Assembly (NCBI RefSeq): GCF_044335535.1
Contig: NZ_JBIQVZ010000004.1
Coordinates: 248,001-312,000 of the forward strand
Direction: 5' to 3'
Length of the DNA stretch: 64,000 nucleotides
Origin: Mariniflexile sp044335535
GTDB taxonomy: Bacteria > Bacteroidota > Bacteroidia > Flavobacteriales > Flavobacteriaceae
Shown here: positions 33,746 through 43,032 of the stretch, piece after piece
How positions within the stretch are numbered: the stretch's first letter is position 1
Layout: each line of letters starts with the position of its first letter
Notes under the pieces: model-generated
Seen by the model: the letters and a program-made list of their open reading frames with translations, nothing else
What the model was told of the DNA's origin: nothing
The model's database searches: none
Translations under genes and position numbers: made by a program

Positions 33746-34876
33746 TTATTCTATCCATCCTTCTGGTTCAATTGAGGTTCTATATCTATTTTCTTCGCAA
33801 GGTGCCGTATACTCATAAGGCATGGGGGCAGGATCAGTTTCTTGTAACGGTATTATTTGAGGTTCCAATTGGGATTCTTGTATCAAGGTACGATCTATCA
33901 TTATGTACATTGTTGTTGCAGAGGTTGCTGTGAATCTTCCTAAGACATATTCATTGGAGTCTTGGGGATTATATATGTTGCCTATAAGGGCAGCGGGTAA
34001 AGGTGCATTAAACCCACCATTGTTATCAATTAAATCTTTGATGATTCGGTAATAATTATATGCTTTGGGAGTAAGTGAAAATTGCTGTATTTCTACTAGA
34101 ACTTTTGTTTTTCTATTTAATAGAATATTTGCTATAGGTAAAGAAGTAGTGGTGGTTCCGTTAGAGAATTTATCTGAAAAAATCTGGATCTTATTTCCAT
34201 AATCTATTTGCCAGCAATCAGAATCGCACCAATAAGTAAAGTAGTCTGAGTATCCTGGTAAAAAGGGATCAAATCCTATGCAACCGTCTCTAAAGTAACC
34301 ATGGTTACAAATTTTACAAATTTGAACCTTATCATAGGTCTTAAATTGCCAATAATAATAATTGGTTTGGTTTTCAGGGTCATCAAAAGTTATTGATATT
34401 TCATGTCCTGGAACATATCTATCATAATCTTCGCTAAACTCTAATTGTTTATTGTATGTTGCGTTCAGTTCTTTAATGGGAACCGATGGATTTATGGTTT
34501 CAATTTCCGAAAGATATTGTTTTCCGTTGGGTAAATTCACTTCTAAAAACCAACTTTCTTCTAATTCTCCCTTAAAATTAGGAGGTGGAACATATTGTGA
34601 GTTCTCTTCAAATAATTGTATTTTCTCTTTAGAATCTGCATTTACAAAATAGACATTGGCACCACTAACAAAAATATTTTTATAATTATATTTAGTTACA
34701 TTGGATTCTTTTATTGTTACGTATGAAGATCTTTCGGCAGTTCCAATAAAGCCATCAATATAGATTAATCCATCAACAAATTGATAATCTGGTTTAACTG
34801 GATCTGTACATGTTAAAAATATAAAAGATAAAAAAAATAAGCTAACTTTTTGGAATAGGTTTGGTTTGGTTGGCAT
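33746..34876 (-). CDS. DUF4249 family lipoprotein
   Basis: A 376-residue lipoprotein: MPTKPNLFQKVSLFFLSFIF then LTC, so the lipidated Cys lies near residue 23. The ATG at 34876 is preferred because the longer frame opens with TTG and spoils the signal peptide. The mature part has the DUF4249 layout: an initial beta-domain (VDGLIYIDGFIG), a Cys-rich centre (KICNHGYFRDGCIG and WCDSDCW) and a C-terminal block with NPQDSNEYVLGRFTA. Family members accompany TonB receptors and are thought to act as surface partners, similar in placement to SusD. The receptor gene follows immediately on the same strand. Confidence 0.85.
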   Translation of the reverse strand: MPTKPNLFQKVSLFFLSFIFLTCTDPVKPDYQFVDGLIYIDGFIGTAERSSYVTIKESNVTKYNYKNIFVSGANVYFVNADSKEKIQLFEENSQYVPPPNFKGELEESWFLEVNLPNGKQYLSEIETINPSVPIKELNATYNKQLEFSEDYDRYVPGHEISITFDDPENQTNYYYWQFKTYDKVQICKICNHGYFRDGCIGFDPFLPGYSDYFTYWCDSDCWQIDYGNKIQIFSDKFSNGTTTTSLPIANILLNRKTKVLVEIQQFSLTPKAYNYYRIIKDLIDNNGGFNAPLPAALIGNIYNPQDSNEYVLGRFTATSATTMYIMIDRTLIQESQLEPQIIPLQETDPAPMPYEYTAPCEENRYRTSIEPEGWIE

Positions 34877-35178
34877 ATATAATAAATCAATTTTCAAATG
34901 TAATAAAATAATGTTTCGTATGTAATTTTCTATTAAAAAAAATAAAAATGTTTATTTAATTGTTTTGAAAGACAAGATATGTATCGGATTATTAGAGGAA
35001 GACAATAGAAATATTAATTTATTAATGAATATTAGAGAAACTCAATAAATAAATGAAATATGGTAAAAGTTAAGAATAGGAACTAGTAGAAAATACTATA
35101 ACATAAAAATACTTTTTTTAATTACAATTAATTTTAATTTCTTAATAAAAAATGTTTTCTTTGAACCCAATTTTAGAA
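34877..35178. other. AT-rich intergenic region before tRNA-Pro
   Basis: About 300 bases, very AT-rich, holding the promoter side of the DUF4249 gene on one end and the tRNA promoter on the other. I see no gene, strong hairpin or repeat in it. Confidence 0.6.
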
Positions 35179-35252
35179 CGGGATGTGGCGCAGTCCGGTA
35201 GCGTACACGGCTGGGGGCCGTGTGGTCGCAGGTTCAAATCCTGTCATCCCGA
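35179..35252 (+). tRNA. tRNA-Pro (anticodon GGG)
   Basis: The acceptor stem CGGGATG (35179-35185) pairs perfectly with CATCCCG (35245-35251), with discriminator A at 35252. The D arm GCGCAGTCCGGTAGCGT, the anticodon arm CACGG-CTGGGGG-CCGTG (anticodon GGG) and the T arm CAGGTTCAAATCCTG are all standard. The CCA end is not encoded. The sequence behind it contains a recombinase remnant, so the gene was probably an integration target. Confidence 0.96.
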
Positions 35253-35284
35253 CAAAATAGGTGCCAAGCGACACCAATGAAATT

Positions 35285-35336
35285 CTAACTATATGATTTT
35301 TAGTAATTTTAATTTTTATTGATTTCATATAGTTAG
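35285..35336. repeat. 12-bp perfect inverted repeat
   Basis: CTAACTATATGA (35285-35296) and TCATATAGTTAG (35325-35336) enclose 28 AT-rich bases, 33 bases after the tRNA. It may be a terminator-like hairpin or a recombination-related site left by the element. Confidence 0.7.
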
Positions 35337-35552
35337 CTTTAAAATCAAAACAAAAGTTACCTATTCGGTTACCTATTTTGAACCGGATTTTTTTACTACA
35401 TTGGTAACAATTTAGAATTTGACTTTCGCTTCGATTTGACTTTCGAAAACAAATCGAGTATTCACCTATGTCAAACTGTTGGAATGTAATAAGTAATTAT
35501 ATTCTGATTTTGAGCTTGTTACATAAAATCAATAAAAGCAAGGTTCCTCGGG

Positions 35553-35745
35553 CTGGACGAAAGACACAAAACCCTTCTGGATTTGGTAACATATCATAAT
35601 GAGAATATGAAGGGAGTCCTTAAACCCGATACCTTGAAGAATTATTATACAACTGAAAATTATATCAGGAAATTTTTAGTACAGAAGAAGATAACAAATG
35701 ACATTTTTTAAAACATCTTAAGTATAGTTTCATTATTGATTTTGA
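35553..35745 (+). pseudogene. Tyrosine recombinase remnant (SAM-like domain)
   Basis: Reading from 35553 gives LDERHKTLLDLVTYHNENMK, then GVLKPDTLKNYYTTENYIRK and FLVQKKITNDIF. After a one-base shift at the T-run near 35705 it continues LKHLKYSFIIDFEQYL. This is the core-binding (SAM-like) domain pattern of Bacteroidota phage-type integrases: HN..., T-L-K-.Y.TT..YI..FL, then DFE.YL. No catalytic domain with the R-H-R-Y residues follows. The fragment is about 350 bases from tRNA-Pro, the usual integrase position. It is a relic of a lost integrative element. Confidence 0.75.
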
Positions 35746-36054
35746 ACAGTACTTGCCAGTACCAAAAATAGTAAAGCCCTACTTATACCAGAATCACCGT
35801 AAAAGGCAAACGTTCACAACTATCCCTACAGCGAAAAGTTTCCATTTTAAATAATTTCTAGATTGTTTTTTTATACTCTAAACAATGATTTTTTTTAGAG
35901 AATTCGTAATAATTAGTTTAAAAAGCAGTATATTTTGAAAACATTTTTCAGCTTTATAGAATTTTATTCAAATAATTTTTACTTTTATTTCCAAAATCAT
36001 ACTAAAACTATCCAATAGGGGTATTTGGACTTTTTTATAAAAAACACAATAACC

Positions 36055-36651
36055 ATGTCTAGTGCTATTATCAATAATGATAGGGAATTAATAGATTTGC
36101 TCCATCAAGGAAAAGAAGAGTCACTTTCATTAATTTATAAAAAGTACTGGCAAATGATGTATTTGGCTGCTTATAATTTAGTTCAAGATAAAGAGGTTTG
36201 CGAAGATATTGTTCAAGATATTTTTGTTAAATTATGGAATAAAAGAGATAGTATAATCATAAATATTTCTCTTAAAAGTTATTTATATACAAGTACTATC
36301 TATAAAGTTTATGATTTTTTTAGGAAGAATAAAAAAATGATAAAAGTTGAACTACTAGACGATTTTAATGAAAAGATTCAGTCTTTCACACCAGAGACAA
36401 AGTTATTACATGACGAGCTAGTGCAACATGTCGATTCAATTATAGAACAATTGCCAGAAAAATGTAAAGTTGTATTTAGACTAAGTAGAGAACAAGAATT
36501 GAGTAATAAGGAAATCGCTGAAAAGCTACAAATTTCCCAACGAACTGTAGAAGGCCATATTACAAAGGCTTTAAGTATTCTTAGGGGATCCATTGGTGTA
36601 TCTCTTAGTTTAGATTTTATTCTTTTTTTAATAGAAATGAACAATAATTAA
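36055..36651 (+). CDS. ECF-type sigma factor (FecI-like)
   Basis: A 198-residue sigma-70 family factor of the extracytoplasmic-function type. Region 2 is at about 15-85 (LAAYNLVQDKEVCEDIVQDI then FVKLWNKR), region 4 at about 125-180 (LPEKCKVVFRLSREQELSNK then EIAEKLQISQRTVEGHI). The ATG at 36055 is chosen over an upstream TTG at 36025. Together with the FecR and STN-receptor genes that follow, it makes a cell-surface signalling cascade: ligand binding outside releases this factor to transcribe the locus. It ends 73 bases before fecR. Confidence 0.93.
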   Translation: MSSAIINNDRELIDLLHQGKEESLSLIYKKYWQMMYLAAYNLVQDKEVCEDIVQDIFVKLWNKRDSIIINISLKSYLYTSTIYKVYDFFRKNKKMIKVELLDDFNEKIQSFTPETKLLHDELVQHVDSIIEQLPEKCKVVFRLSREQELSNKEIAEKLQISQRTVEGHITKALSILRGSIGVSLSLDFILFLIEMNNN

Positions 36652-36724
36652 AAAAAAACGTTTTCTAAACAGGTGTGTTCGTTTATTTTATCGACATATA
36701 TATAAAGTGTCATTAATTTAAGCG

Positions 36725-37885
36725 ATGAGAAAAAAAAATAAAAAATTTCTTTTACTACTAATAAACAAACTTGTTGATGGTTCAATTACCAAGCAAGAAA
36801 GAGATGGATTGTTCCGTTTCTTTATAAATAATCAAAAAATTGATAGTTGGCCAAAAGAATTCTCTAGTGCGGAAACTATTGAAAGAAAAATTTTCAATAA
36901 AATCAAGTTAGAGTTAGACGATAAATCATACAAAAAATCACATAAAACCATACCTTTTTTCAAGAAAAAGCTTTTTAAATATGGTATAGCAGCATCATTT
37001 TTAATTTTAGTTGCTCTCACTTTTTTTATGAACCACAATGATAAATTAAATGAGCAGCCAATAATCGTAAATAATAATATTGAAATAGGCACCGATAAAG
37101 CAACTTTAACTTTAGAGAATGGCACTGTTATACCTTTAGTAAAAGGACAAAAGTATATTTCAAGTAATTTAGAGAGTACGGGAGAAGGATTGGTTTATAA
37201 ATCTACAAACTCCAATAACACCTCTGAAGTTTTGTATAATTACTTAACCATTCCTAGAGGTGGCCAGTTTCATGTCATATTATCCGATGGCACAGAAGTT
37301 TGGTTAAATTCTGAAACACAACTAAAATATCCGGTGGCTTTTGTTGAAGGCGAAACACGGAAAGTAGAACTTGTATATGGTGAAGCCTATTTTGAGGTGT
37401 CTCCAAGTACAGAACATCATGGAATGCGCTTTAAGGTTTACCATAAAGAACAAGATATAGAGGTTTTAGGAACAGAGTTTAACGTAAAAGCATATAAAGA
37501 TGAGACCAACATTGTTACGACATTGGTTCATGGTAAAGTTAATGTAAACCGCCGTGGTGATCTTTATGTGCTAAAGCCTAACGAGCAATCAATTTTAAAT
37601 CTTACCACTAACAAAATAACATTGAATGAAATTGATGTTTATTATGAAACTTCATGGAGATCTGGGGTATTTGCTTTTAAAGAAAAATCATTTGCAGAAA
37701 TTATGAAAGTAATGTCCAGATGGTATGATATGGATGTTGTTTTTAAAGATAAATCACTTGAGAAAAAGAACTTTAGAGGTGTATTAGGTAAGGAGCAAAA
37801 TATTGAAGAAATTATGCTTGCAATTAAAAATTCAAGTTCAATAAAAAACTACGAAATAAACAATAAAACAATAATTATTGAATAA
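36725..37885 (+). CDS. FecR-family anti-sigma factor
   Basis: A 386-residue inner-membrane regulator. The cytoplasmic N-terminus (1-82) should hold the ECF sigma factor, residues about 84-102 (FKYGIAASFLILVALTFFM) form one membrane segment, and the periplasmic part has the FecR domain (LTIPRGGQFHVILSDGTEVW, then LVYGEAYFEVSPS and VLGTEFNVKAY) and a C-terminal DUF4974/STN-like domain ending IKNYEINNKTIIIE. It senses the STN domain of the receptor encoded next. The gene is followed by an inverted repeat and then the receptor. Confidence 0.93.
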   Translation: MRKKNKKFLLLLINKLVDGSITKQERDGLFRFFINNQKIDSWPKEFSSAETIERKIFNKIKLELDDKSYKKSHKTIPFFKKKLFKYGIAASFLILVALTFFMNHNDKLNEQPIIVNNNIEIGTDKATLTLENGTVIPLVKGQKYISSNLESTGEGLVYKSTNSNNTSEVLYNYLTIPRGGQFHVILSDGTEVWLNSETQLKYPVAFVEGETRKVELVYGEAYFEVSPSTEHHGMRFKVYHKEQDIEVLGTEFNVKAYKDETNIVTTLVHGKVNVNRRGDLYVLKPNEQSILNLTTNKITLNEIDVYYETSWRSGVFAFKEKSFAEIMKVMSRWYDMDVVFKDKSLEKKNFRGVLGKEQNIEEIMLAIKNSSSIKNYEINNKTIIIE

Positions 37886-37890
37886 AAATA

Positions 37891-37940
37891 TAAAGGGAAC
37901 AAAGTAACGACCTCGCTAAAAGTTAAACTTTATCCCCTTA
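37891..37940 (+). terminator. Imperfect hairpin between fecR and the receptor gene
   Basis: TAAAGGGAACAAAGT (37891-37905) pairs imperfectly with ACTTTATCCCCTTA (37927-37940). There is no T-run after it. It may reduce read-through from the regulators into the receptor, giving the two parts different expression levels. Confidence 0.45.
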
Positions 37941-37989
37941 TGTCATTACTAATTAACCATTGTATAACTAATTAATAACAAGCAAATTT

Positions 37990-40900
37990 ATGGAAATTAA
38001 ATTAACAAATGTGTGTTTTCTCTTCAGAAAACGGCTTTTAAAAATCATTATGAAAGCATTTATTTTTTTATGCTGTTTAACAGTATTCGGTCTCTCTCCT
38101 AATAATTTGATATCCCAAGGCTCAAAAATCAAAATAGTAGTAGATAAAACATTAACGGTCGATGAAGTTTTTGATCTTATAATGAAACAAACTGATTATA
38201 AGTTTATTTATGAAGAAGGTTTATTTAAAAACTTTCCTAGAGTTGAAGTAAAAAAAGGAATAATAAGTACAGACAAACTTTTACAAATGAGCATATCTAA
38301 AAGTGATTTAGATGTAGTTCTATCGGTAAACAATACCATCTTAATAAGGCGAAATCAAAATAAACTTTCACAAAAACAGGTGTTTGGTAAGGTTTTAGAT
38401 GTGGCAGGTTTACCTATTGCTGGTGCCACAGTTTTAATTAAAGGAACAACAAAAGGCACTGTAACAGATTTTAATGGAGCTTATACCATTAATGTACCAA
38501 ACCCAGAAAATGTATTGGTATTTTTGTTTTTAGGATATGAAAAGCAAGAAATTCTTGTGGGAGAAAAAAGTGAAATTAATGTAACACTTAAAGAAAGTGC
38601 TCTTGAATTAGGAGAAGTTTTGGTTACGGGATACCAAACCATATCCAGTGAACGTGCCACTGGGTCTTTTTCAAAATTAAATTCTCAAGACATTCAAGAA
38701 CAACGCCCAAATAGTTTAAGTACATTATTGGAAGGACGTATTGCAGGATATCAAAACGGGTTGTTAAGAGGCACGACTTCTATGAACGGATTGACAACGC
38801 CTTTATATGTAATAGATGGTTTTCCAATTGAAAAAACCAGATATAATGAGTTTTTTGGGATAGAGGAAAATTTACCCGATTTAAATCTAGAAGACATTGA
38901 AAGTATTACAGTGCTTAAAGATGCCTCCGCAGCATCCATTTACGGCGCTCGTGCAGCCAACGGGGTTATTGTTATTACCACAAAAAAAGCACAACAAGGT
39001 AAAACAAATGTTTCATTTTCTAGTACTTTAACTTACTCACCTTATAATTATTATACTGGAAACCTTACCAATGCAGGAGATATTATTGAATTGGAAAGAG
39101 AGTGGGCTGAAGGCAACCCAAATTTACAGGCTACAGATGGGAGTGCAGCAACATATTCAGCTTCATTATTAAATAATGCTGTTTACACAAGTCAAGGAAT
39201 GCAAACTCTTTTGAATTATTATGCAGGAAATCTTTCAGAATCCCAAATGAACAATACCTTGAACAGTCTGGGAGCCATGCAATACCAATACTATGATGAT
39301 ATAGAGAAATATGCAAAACGCGATCAGTATTTTCAACAACATAATATAAGTTTTGGAAAAGCAACTGCTAATAATAATTTCAATGCATCGGTAACTTTTA
39401 AAGGAAATAAGTATGAAGATAAATATTCAGAAAACAATTCTGTTGGGATCAATTTAAAAAATACTACTGAATTAGCAAAGTGGTTAACAATAGACTTAGG
39501 AACATATATCTATTTCAATAAAGTAGACCAACAAACATACAATGCATTAAGTCCAGGGTTTAAATATCAACCATACAACCGTTTAGTGAATGAAGATGGC
39601 ACGCTTTTTACATCAACAGCAGAATCGCGCTATAATAATTCAACACTTCAATCCATAAATGATTATGGTTTGTACAATATGGATATTACGCCAATGGATG
39701 AGTTTGGTAAAAATTTAAATAAAGGTAAAAACTTTTTAAATAGAACCTTCGTGAAATTAAATGTTGAGCTTAACGAATTCTTAACATATAATGCTATGTT
39801 TCAGTATGAATATGGTGTGGATCGAACAAGTCAATTAAAAGAGAAAGAATCTTATAGTGTAAGAAGTATGGTAAATGGATTGGTTACAATTTCGCCATCA
39901 AACACAGCGGTATATAATCTTCCCTATGGAGATATTTTGAAAGAGAGCAATCAATTCTCGAATGCTTATAATTTTCGTCAGCAGTTGAATTTTAATAAGT
40001 TATTCGATAATATGCACGATGTGTCTGCTATTTTAGGTACTGAAATACGTCATTCAAAATTAGAATATAACGATAATACACGGTATGGTTGGGATGAGCA
40101 AACGTTATCTTTTACTCCAATAAATCAAGCAAATTTACTTCAGGTTTATGGTCCTATTTTTGGAGGGTACTTAACTCAAAATAATTTTGCAGCAGAGCGA
40201 GAATTGATCAATAGATACGTATCCCTTTTTGGAAATGCAGGTTATACCTATAATGGAAAGTATACCGCTACAGGAAGCTTACGTTGGGATCGTTCGAACT
40301 TATGGGGAACCGATAATAAATACCAAAACAAACCAACATGGTCTGCTGGTGCCAGTTGGAATGTTGATAAAGAAACATTTTTTAGTCCATCTTGGGTTGA
40401 TATGTTAAAACTGCGATTTTCGTATGGGATTGGAGGTAATATAGCCAAAAATTCTGCGCCTTATTTAACAGCGTATTATTCTACCAATTACAATGTTGGA
40501 GGATTACAAGGCGGTATTAACTCTAGACCCAACCCAGAATTATCATGGGAGAAAACCACCACTACCAATATTGGAGTTGATTTTTCTGTGTTCAAACAAC
40601 GATTAAACGGAACCATAGATTTTTATAATAAAAAAGGAGAAGATTTATTAGCTAGCAGTACAGGTATTCCAACTGAAGGTTGGGGGTACTCGACTTATAC
40701 TCTTAATAATGGAGAAATGACCAATAAGGGTATTGAAGTTAGTTTAAGTGGAACCATTATAAAAACACCGTCTTTTTCTTGGGATGCAGGTATATTGTAT
40801 GCACATAATAAAAACAAAGTGAACTATGTAAATGTAGAAGCTCCTGTATATTTCTTGCAGTTGGATTACCCTTCGGCTTTCCCTCGTGTGGGTAACGATT

Positions 40901-41544
40901 TTAATTCTATTTATGGTTATAAATGGGCTGGTTTAAGCAGTACAGGCTTACCACAAGTTAACGATGCATCAGGTAACGCAGTATCTTATAACCCAGGAGA
41001 TTTGGAAGCGATTGAAGATTATGGAACGACAGTACCAACACAAAGTGGTTCTTTTCATACTTCAGTAGCTTATAAAAACTTTTCGCTATCCGCACTTTTT
41101 ATTTACCAATTAGGACACAAAATGAGAAATTCTTTTTTACCAATGTTTGGAAACAGCTATTCTAGAGCAGCAGGTGGTTATATCGCCGATATTGGTGTGG
41201 TTAACAAGCGCATTGTTGATAGATGGCAAGAACCAGGTGATGAGAATTTTACCAATGTGCCTCGTGTAGTGTATGAATATGATCCTGAGTTTAGCTACGA
41301 TTTGAAATCTATTTATTCTTATGCTGATATAAATATTATTGATGCTTCCAACATAAGATTGAGCAATATCTCTTTAGCATATCAATTGCCTACAGACTTA
41401 ACCAACAAACTGCATTTGCAAAATATTCGTTTGAATTTTAATGTTGAAAATGTATTTACTATGGCAAAAAGTAAAGATGCTAAATACCTTCTGGGAGGTT
41501 ACCAAACACCAAATTTCGTTTTTGGCTTAAATGTTAATTTTTAG
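37990..41544 (+). CDS. SusC-like TonB receptor with N-terminal STN signalling domain
   Basis: A 1184-residue outer-membrane receptor. After the signal region (to about residue 45) comes a secretin/TonB short N-terminal (STN) domain, about 48-115, which contacts FecR in the periplasm. A carboxypeptidase-regulatory-like domain follows (VFGKVLDVAGLPIAGATVLI, about 130-215). The plug is typical SusC: PLYVIDGFPI and ESITVLKDASAASIYGARAA, then NGVIVITTKK. The barrel ends in FGLNVNF. The STN domain plus sigma/anti-sigma genes mean it signals substrate presence. A SusD gene follows after 24 bases. The substrate is not evident; neighbours suggest peptide rather than glycan. A start at 38050 (MKAFIFLCC) is possible. 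Confidence 0.94.
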   Translation: MEIKLTNVCFLFRKRLLKIIMKAFIFLCCLTVFGLSPNNLISQGSKIKIVVDKTLTVDEVFDLIMKQTDYKFIYEEGLFKNFPRVEVKKGIISTDKLLQMSISKSDLDVVLSVNNTILIRRNQNKLSQKQVFGKVLDVAGLPIAGATVLIKGTTKGTVTDFNGAYTINVPNPENVLVFLFLGYEKQEILVGEKSEINVTLKESALELGEVLVTGYQTISSERATGSFSKLNSQDIQEQRPNSLSTLLEGRIAGYQNGLLRGTTSMNGLTTPLYVIDGFPIEKTRYNEFFGIEENLPDLNLEDIESITVLKDASAASIYGARAANGVIVITTKKAQQGKTNVSFSSTLTYSPYNYYTGNLTNAGDIIELEREWAEGNPNLQATDGSAATYSASLLNNAVYTSQGMQTLLNYYAGNLSESQMNNTLNSLGAMQYQYYDDIEKYAKRDQYFQQHNISFGKATANNNFNASVTFKGNKYEDKYSENNSVGINLKNTTELAKWLTIDLGTYIYFNKVDQQTYNALSPGFKYQPYNRLVNEDGTLFTSTAESRYNNSTLQSINDYGLYNMDITPMDEFGKNLNKGKNFLNRTFVKLNVELNEFLTYNAMFQYEYGVDRTSQLKEKESYSVRSMVNGLVTISPSNTAVYNLPYGDILKESNQFSNAYNFRQQLNFNKLFDNMHDVSAILGTEIRHSKLEYNDNTRYGWDEQTLSFTPINQANLLQVYGPIFGGYLTQNNFAAERELINRYVSLFGNAGYTYNGKYTATGSLRWDRSNLWGTDNKYQNKPTWSAGASWNVDKETFFSPSWVDMLKLRFSYGIGGNIAKNSAPYLTAYYSTNYNVGGLQGGINSRPNPELSWEKTTTTNIGVDFSVFKQRLNGTIDFYNKKGEDLLASSTGIPTEGWGYSTYTLNNGEMTNKGIEVSLSGTIIKTPSFSWDAGILYAHNKNKVNYVNVEAPVYFLQLDYPSAFPRVGNDFNSIYGYKWAGLSSTGLPQVNDASGNAVSYNPGDLEAIEDYGTTVPTQSGSFHTSVAYKNFSLSALFIYQLGHKMRNSFLPMFGNSYSRAAGGYIADIGVVNKRIVDRWQEPGDENFTNVPRVVYEYDPEFSYDLKSIYSYADINIIDASNIRLSNISLAYQLPTDLTNKLHLQNIRLNFNVENVFTMAKSKDAKYLLGGYQTPNFVFGLNVNF

Positions 41545-41568
41545 ATTGTTAAATTAAAAGATAACACA

Positions 41569-42975
41569 ATGAAAAATATATATTATAGTATTATTTGCTC
41601 TTTGATAATGAGCATTACTTTTACCTCTTGTGAAGATTATTTGGACGATGTACCAAAAGGATCTAAAATACCACAAACATTGGCAGATTTCGAAGCTTTA
41701 ATCCGTAACGAGTACACTAACCATACCGTTAATGTAAATCAAGCTTTAAATCTGTTAAATGATAAATATGTTACCGCAGCTACATTGGCATTCGATAGAT
41801 TGACCAATGCCAATTATCTTTGGGATGAGTCTGCGAATCGAATAGAGTTAAATATGTCAGATGAAGGGACTTATTATTTTAGTTATTCGGCAATCTCAAC
41901 ATTTAATTTAATTATCGAGAATGCGTTGGTAACAACTGAAGCAGATGAAGGAGAACAAAGAGAATTGTGGGCAGAAGCTAAGGTGTTGCGTGCCATGAGT
42001 TATTTTAATTTAGTTAATTACTATGCAGATACTTATGAAGCTTCAACTGCATCCTCTAAACTATCGGTACCTTTAATTACAAGTGCCAATATAAATGCAC
42101 CAAGTACTCAGGTAAGTATTCAAGAGATGTATGATTTTATTCTTAAAGATGTAGAAGAGGCTTTACCGTATTTACCAGCCGTTTCACAAACAGTATTACA
42201 TCCAAATTTAGGTACCGGTTATGCTTTTTATGCCCGTGTTTATTTACAAATGAATAATTATACTGAGGCTTTAAGATATGCCGATATGGCTTTAGCTGAA
42301 AATGATGCACTTTATGATTGGACATCGTTTTACAATGCCAATAAAACAATTATAGAAAACCCAGATTCTTATACTAACTTGCCATCGCCAATGGGGTACA
42401 ATTATGTTGAAAATTATAATTACCGACATGGAGCCGTTGCTCGTTTTGCCTCAGAGAATGATATTTCAATAGAGCGTGCCGAACGGTTTGAAACAGGAGA
42501 TGCACGTTTTTTATCGCGTTGGAAAATCAGAACCGTAGGCGCCGAAACCTTTTATAAAACAACCCTGTCTGGCAATTTTAATTATGGTGGTATTACATCT
42601 GTAGAAGCTTATTTAATAAAAGCCGAATGTTTGGCTCGTGATGGTGCAATTAATGGTGCTATGGACGTTTTAAACGAAGTTCGAAAAACACGTATACTAG
42701 TCGATGAATATGAAGATTTAACGGCAGCAAATGAAGAAGAAGCTATAAATGCCATTTTAAAAACTAAAAACAATGAGCTTATTTTAACCATTGTTCCTTT
42801 TTGTGATGCGAGACGTTTAAATTCTGAAGGGGTTTACCCCGTTAGTTTTTCAAAAACTTTTAACGGTACAGCGTATTCATTAGCATCAGACTCTCATTTA
42901 TGGACAATGCCGTTCCCACAAGGCGCAACTGATAATCCAGGAAACGGAACGCTTACCCAAAACGTAGAAAAATAA
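41569..42975 (+). CDS. SusD-like surface lipoprotein (peptidase locus)
   Basis: A 468-residue SusD/RagB-family lipoprotein with signal MKNIYYSIICSLIMSITFTS and Cys21. It has ELWAEAKVLRAMSYFNLVNY near residue 140 and a C-terminal block with NNELILTIVPFCDARRLNSE near 400, divergent from glycan-type SusD, where the 'RWFDLLR' motif is usual. It should cap the preceding receptor. A hairpin follows the stop. Confidence 0.9.
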   Translation: MKNIYYSIICSLIMSITFTSCEDYLDDVPKGSKIPQTLADFEALIRNEYTNHTVNVNQALNLLNDKYVTAATLAFDRLTNANYLWDESANRIELNMSDEGTYYFSYSAISTFNLIIENALVTTEADEGEQRELWAEAKVLRAMSYFNLVNYYADTYEASTASSKLSVPLITSANINAPSTQVSIQEMYDFILKDVEEALPYLPAVSQTVLHPNLGTGYAFYARVYLQMNNYTEALRYADMALAENDALYDWTSFYNANKTIIENPDSYTNLPSPMGYNYVENYNYRHGAVARFASENDISIERAERFETGDARFLSRWKIRTVGAETFYKTTLSGNFNYGGITSVEAYLIKAECLARDGAINGAMDVLNEVRKTRILVDEYEDLTAANEEEAINAILKTKNNELILTIVPFCDARRLNSEGVYPVSFSKTFNGTAYSLASDSHLWTMPFPQGATDNPGNGTLTQNVEK

Positions 42976-42980
42976 AAATA

Positions 42981-43013
42981 ATCAAGGCTTCAACCTAATG
43001 AGGCCTTGGTTTA
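42981..43013 (+). terminator. Hairpin after the susD gene
   Basis: ATCAAGGC (42981-42988) pairs with GCCTTGGT (43003-43010) including one G-U, followed by TTAAAA. It could be a partial terminator that lets the SusCD pair be made in excess of the downstream thioredoxins and peptidase. Confidence 0.6.
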
Positions 43014-43032
43014 AAACAAAATCATTCAAAGA

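Larger units (their letters stand above)
35253..36054. other. Relic region between tRNA-Pro and the sigma factor gene
   Basis: About 800 bases without an intact gene. It contains an inverted repeat at 35285-35336, two TTACCTATT motifs near 35357-35379 that face an AATAGGT at 35257, the recombinase remnant at 35553-35745, and an AT-rich promoter region for the sigma factor. No second copy of the tRNA 3' end is visible, so element boundaries are not defined. Confidence 0.65.

Noticed and set aside
33732..33758. Longer start of the minus-strand TonB receptor at 33758
   Set aside because: It would overlap the DUF4249 stop and put charged residues before the signal peptide; the internal ATG at 33731 gives a normal signal. 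It cannot be fully excluded.
35253..36054. Duplicated tRNA-Pro 3' end that would mark an integrated element
   Set aside because: I searched by eye for the T-arm and acceptor sequence downstream and found no copy in the window.
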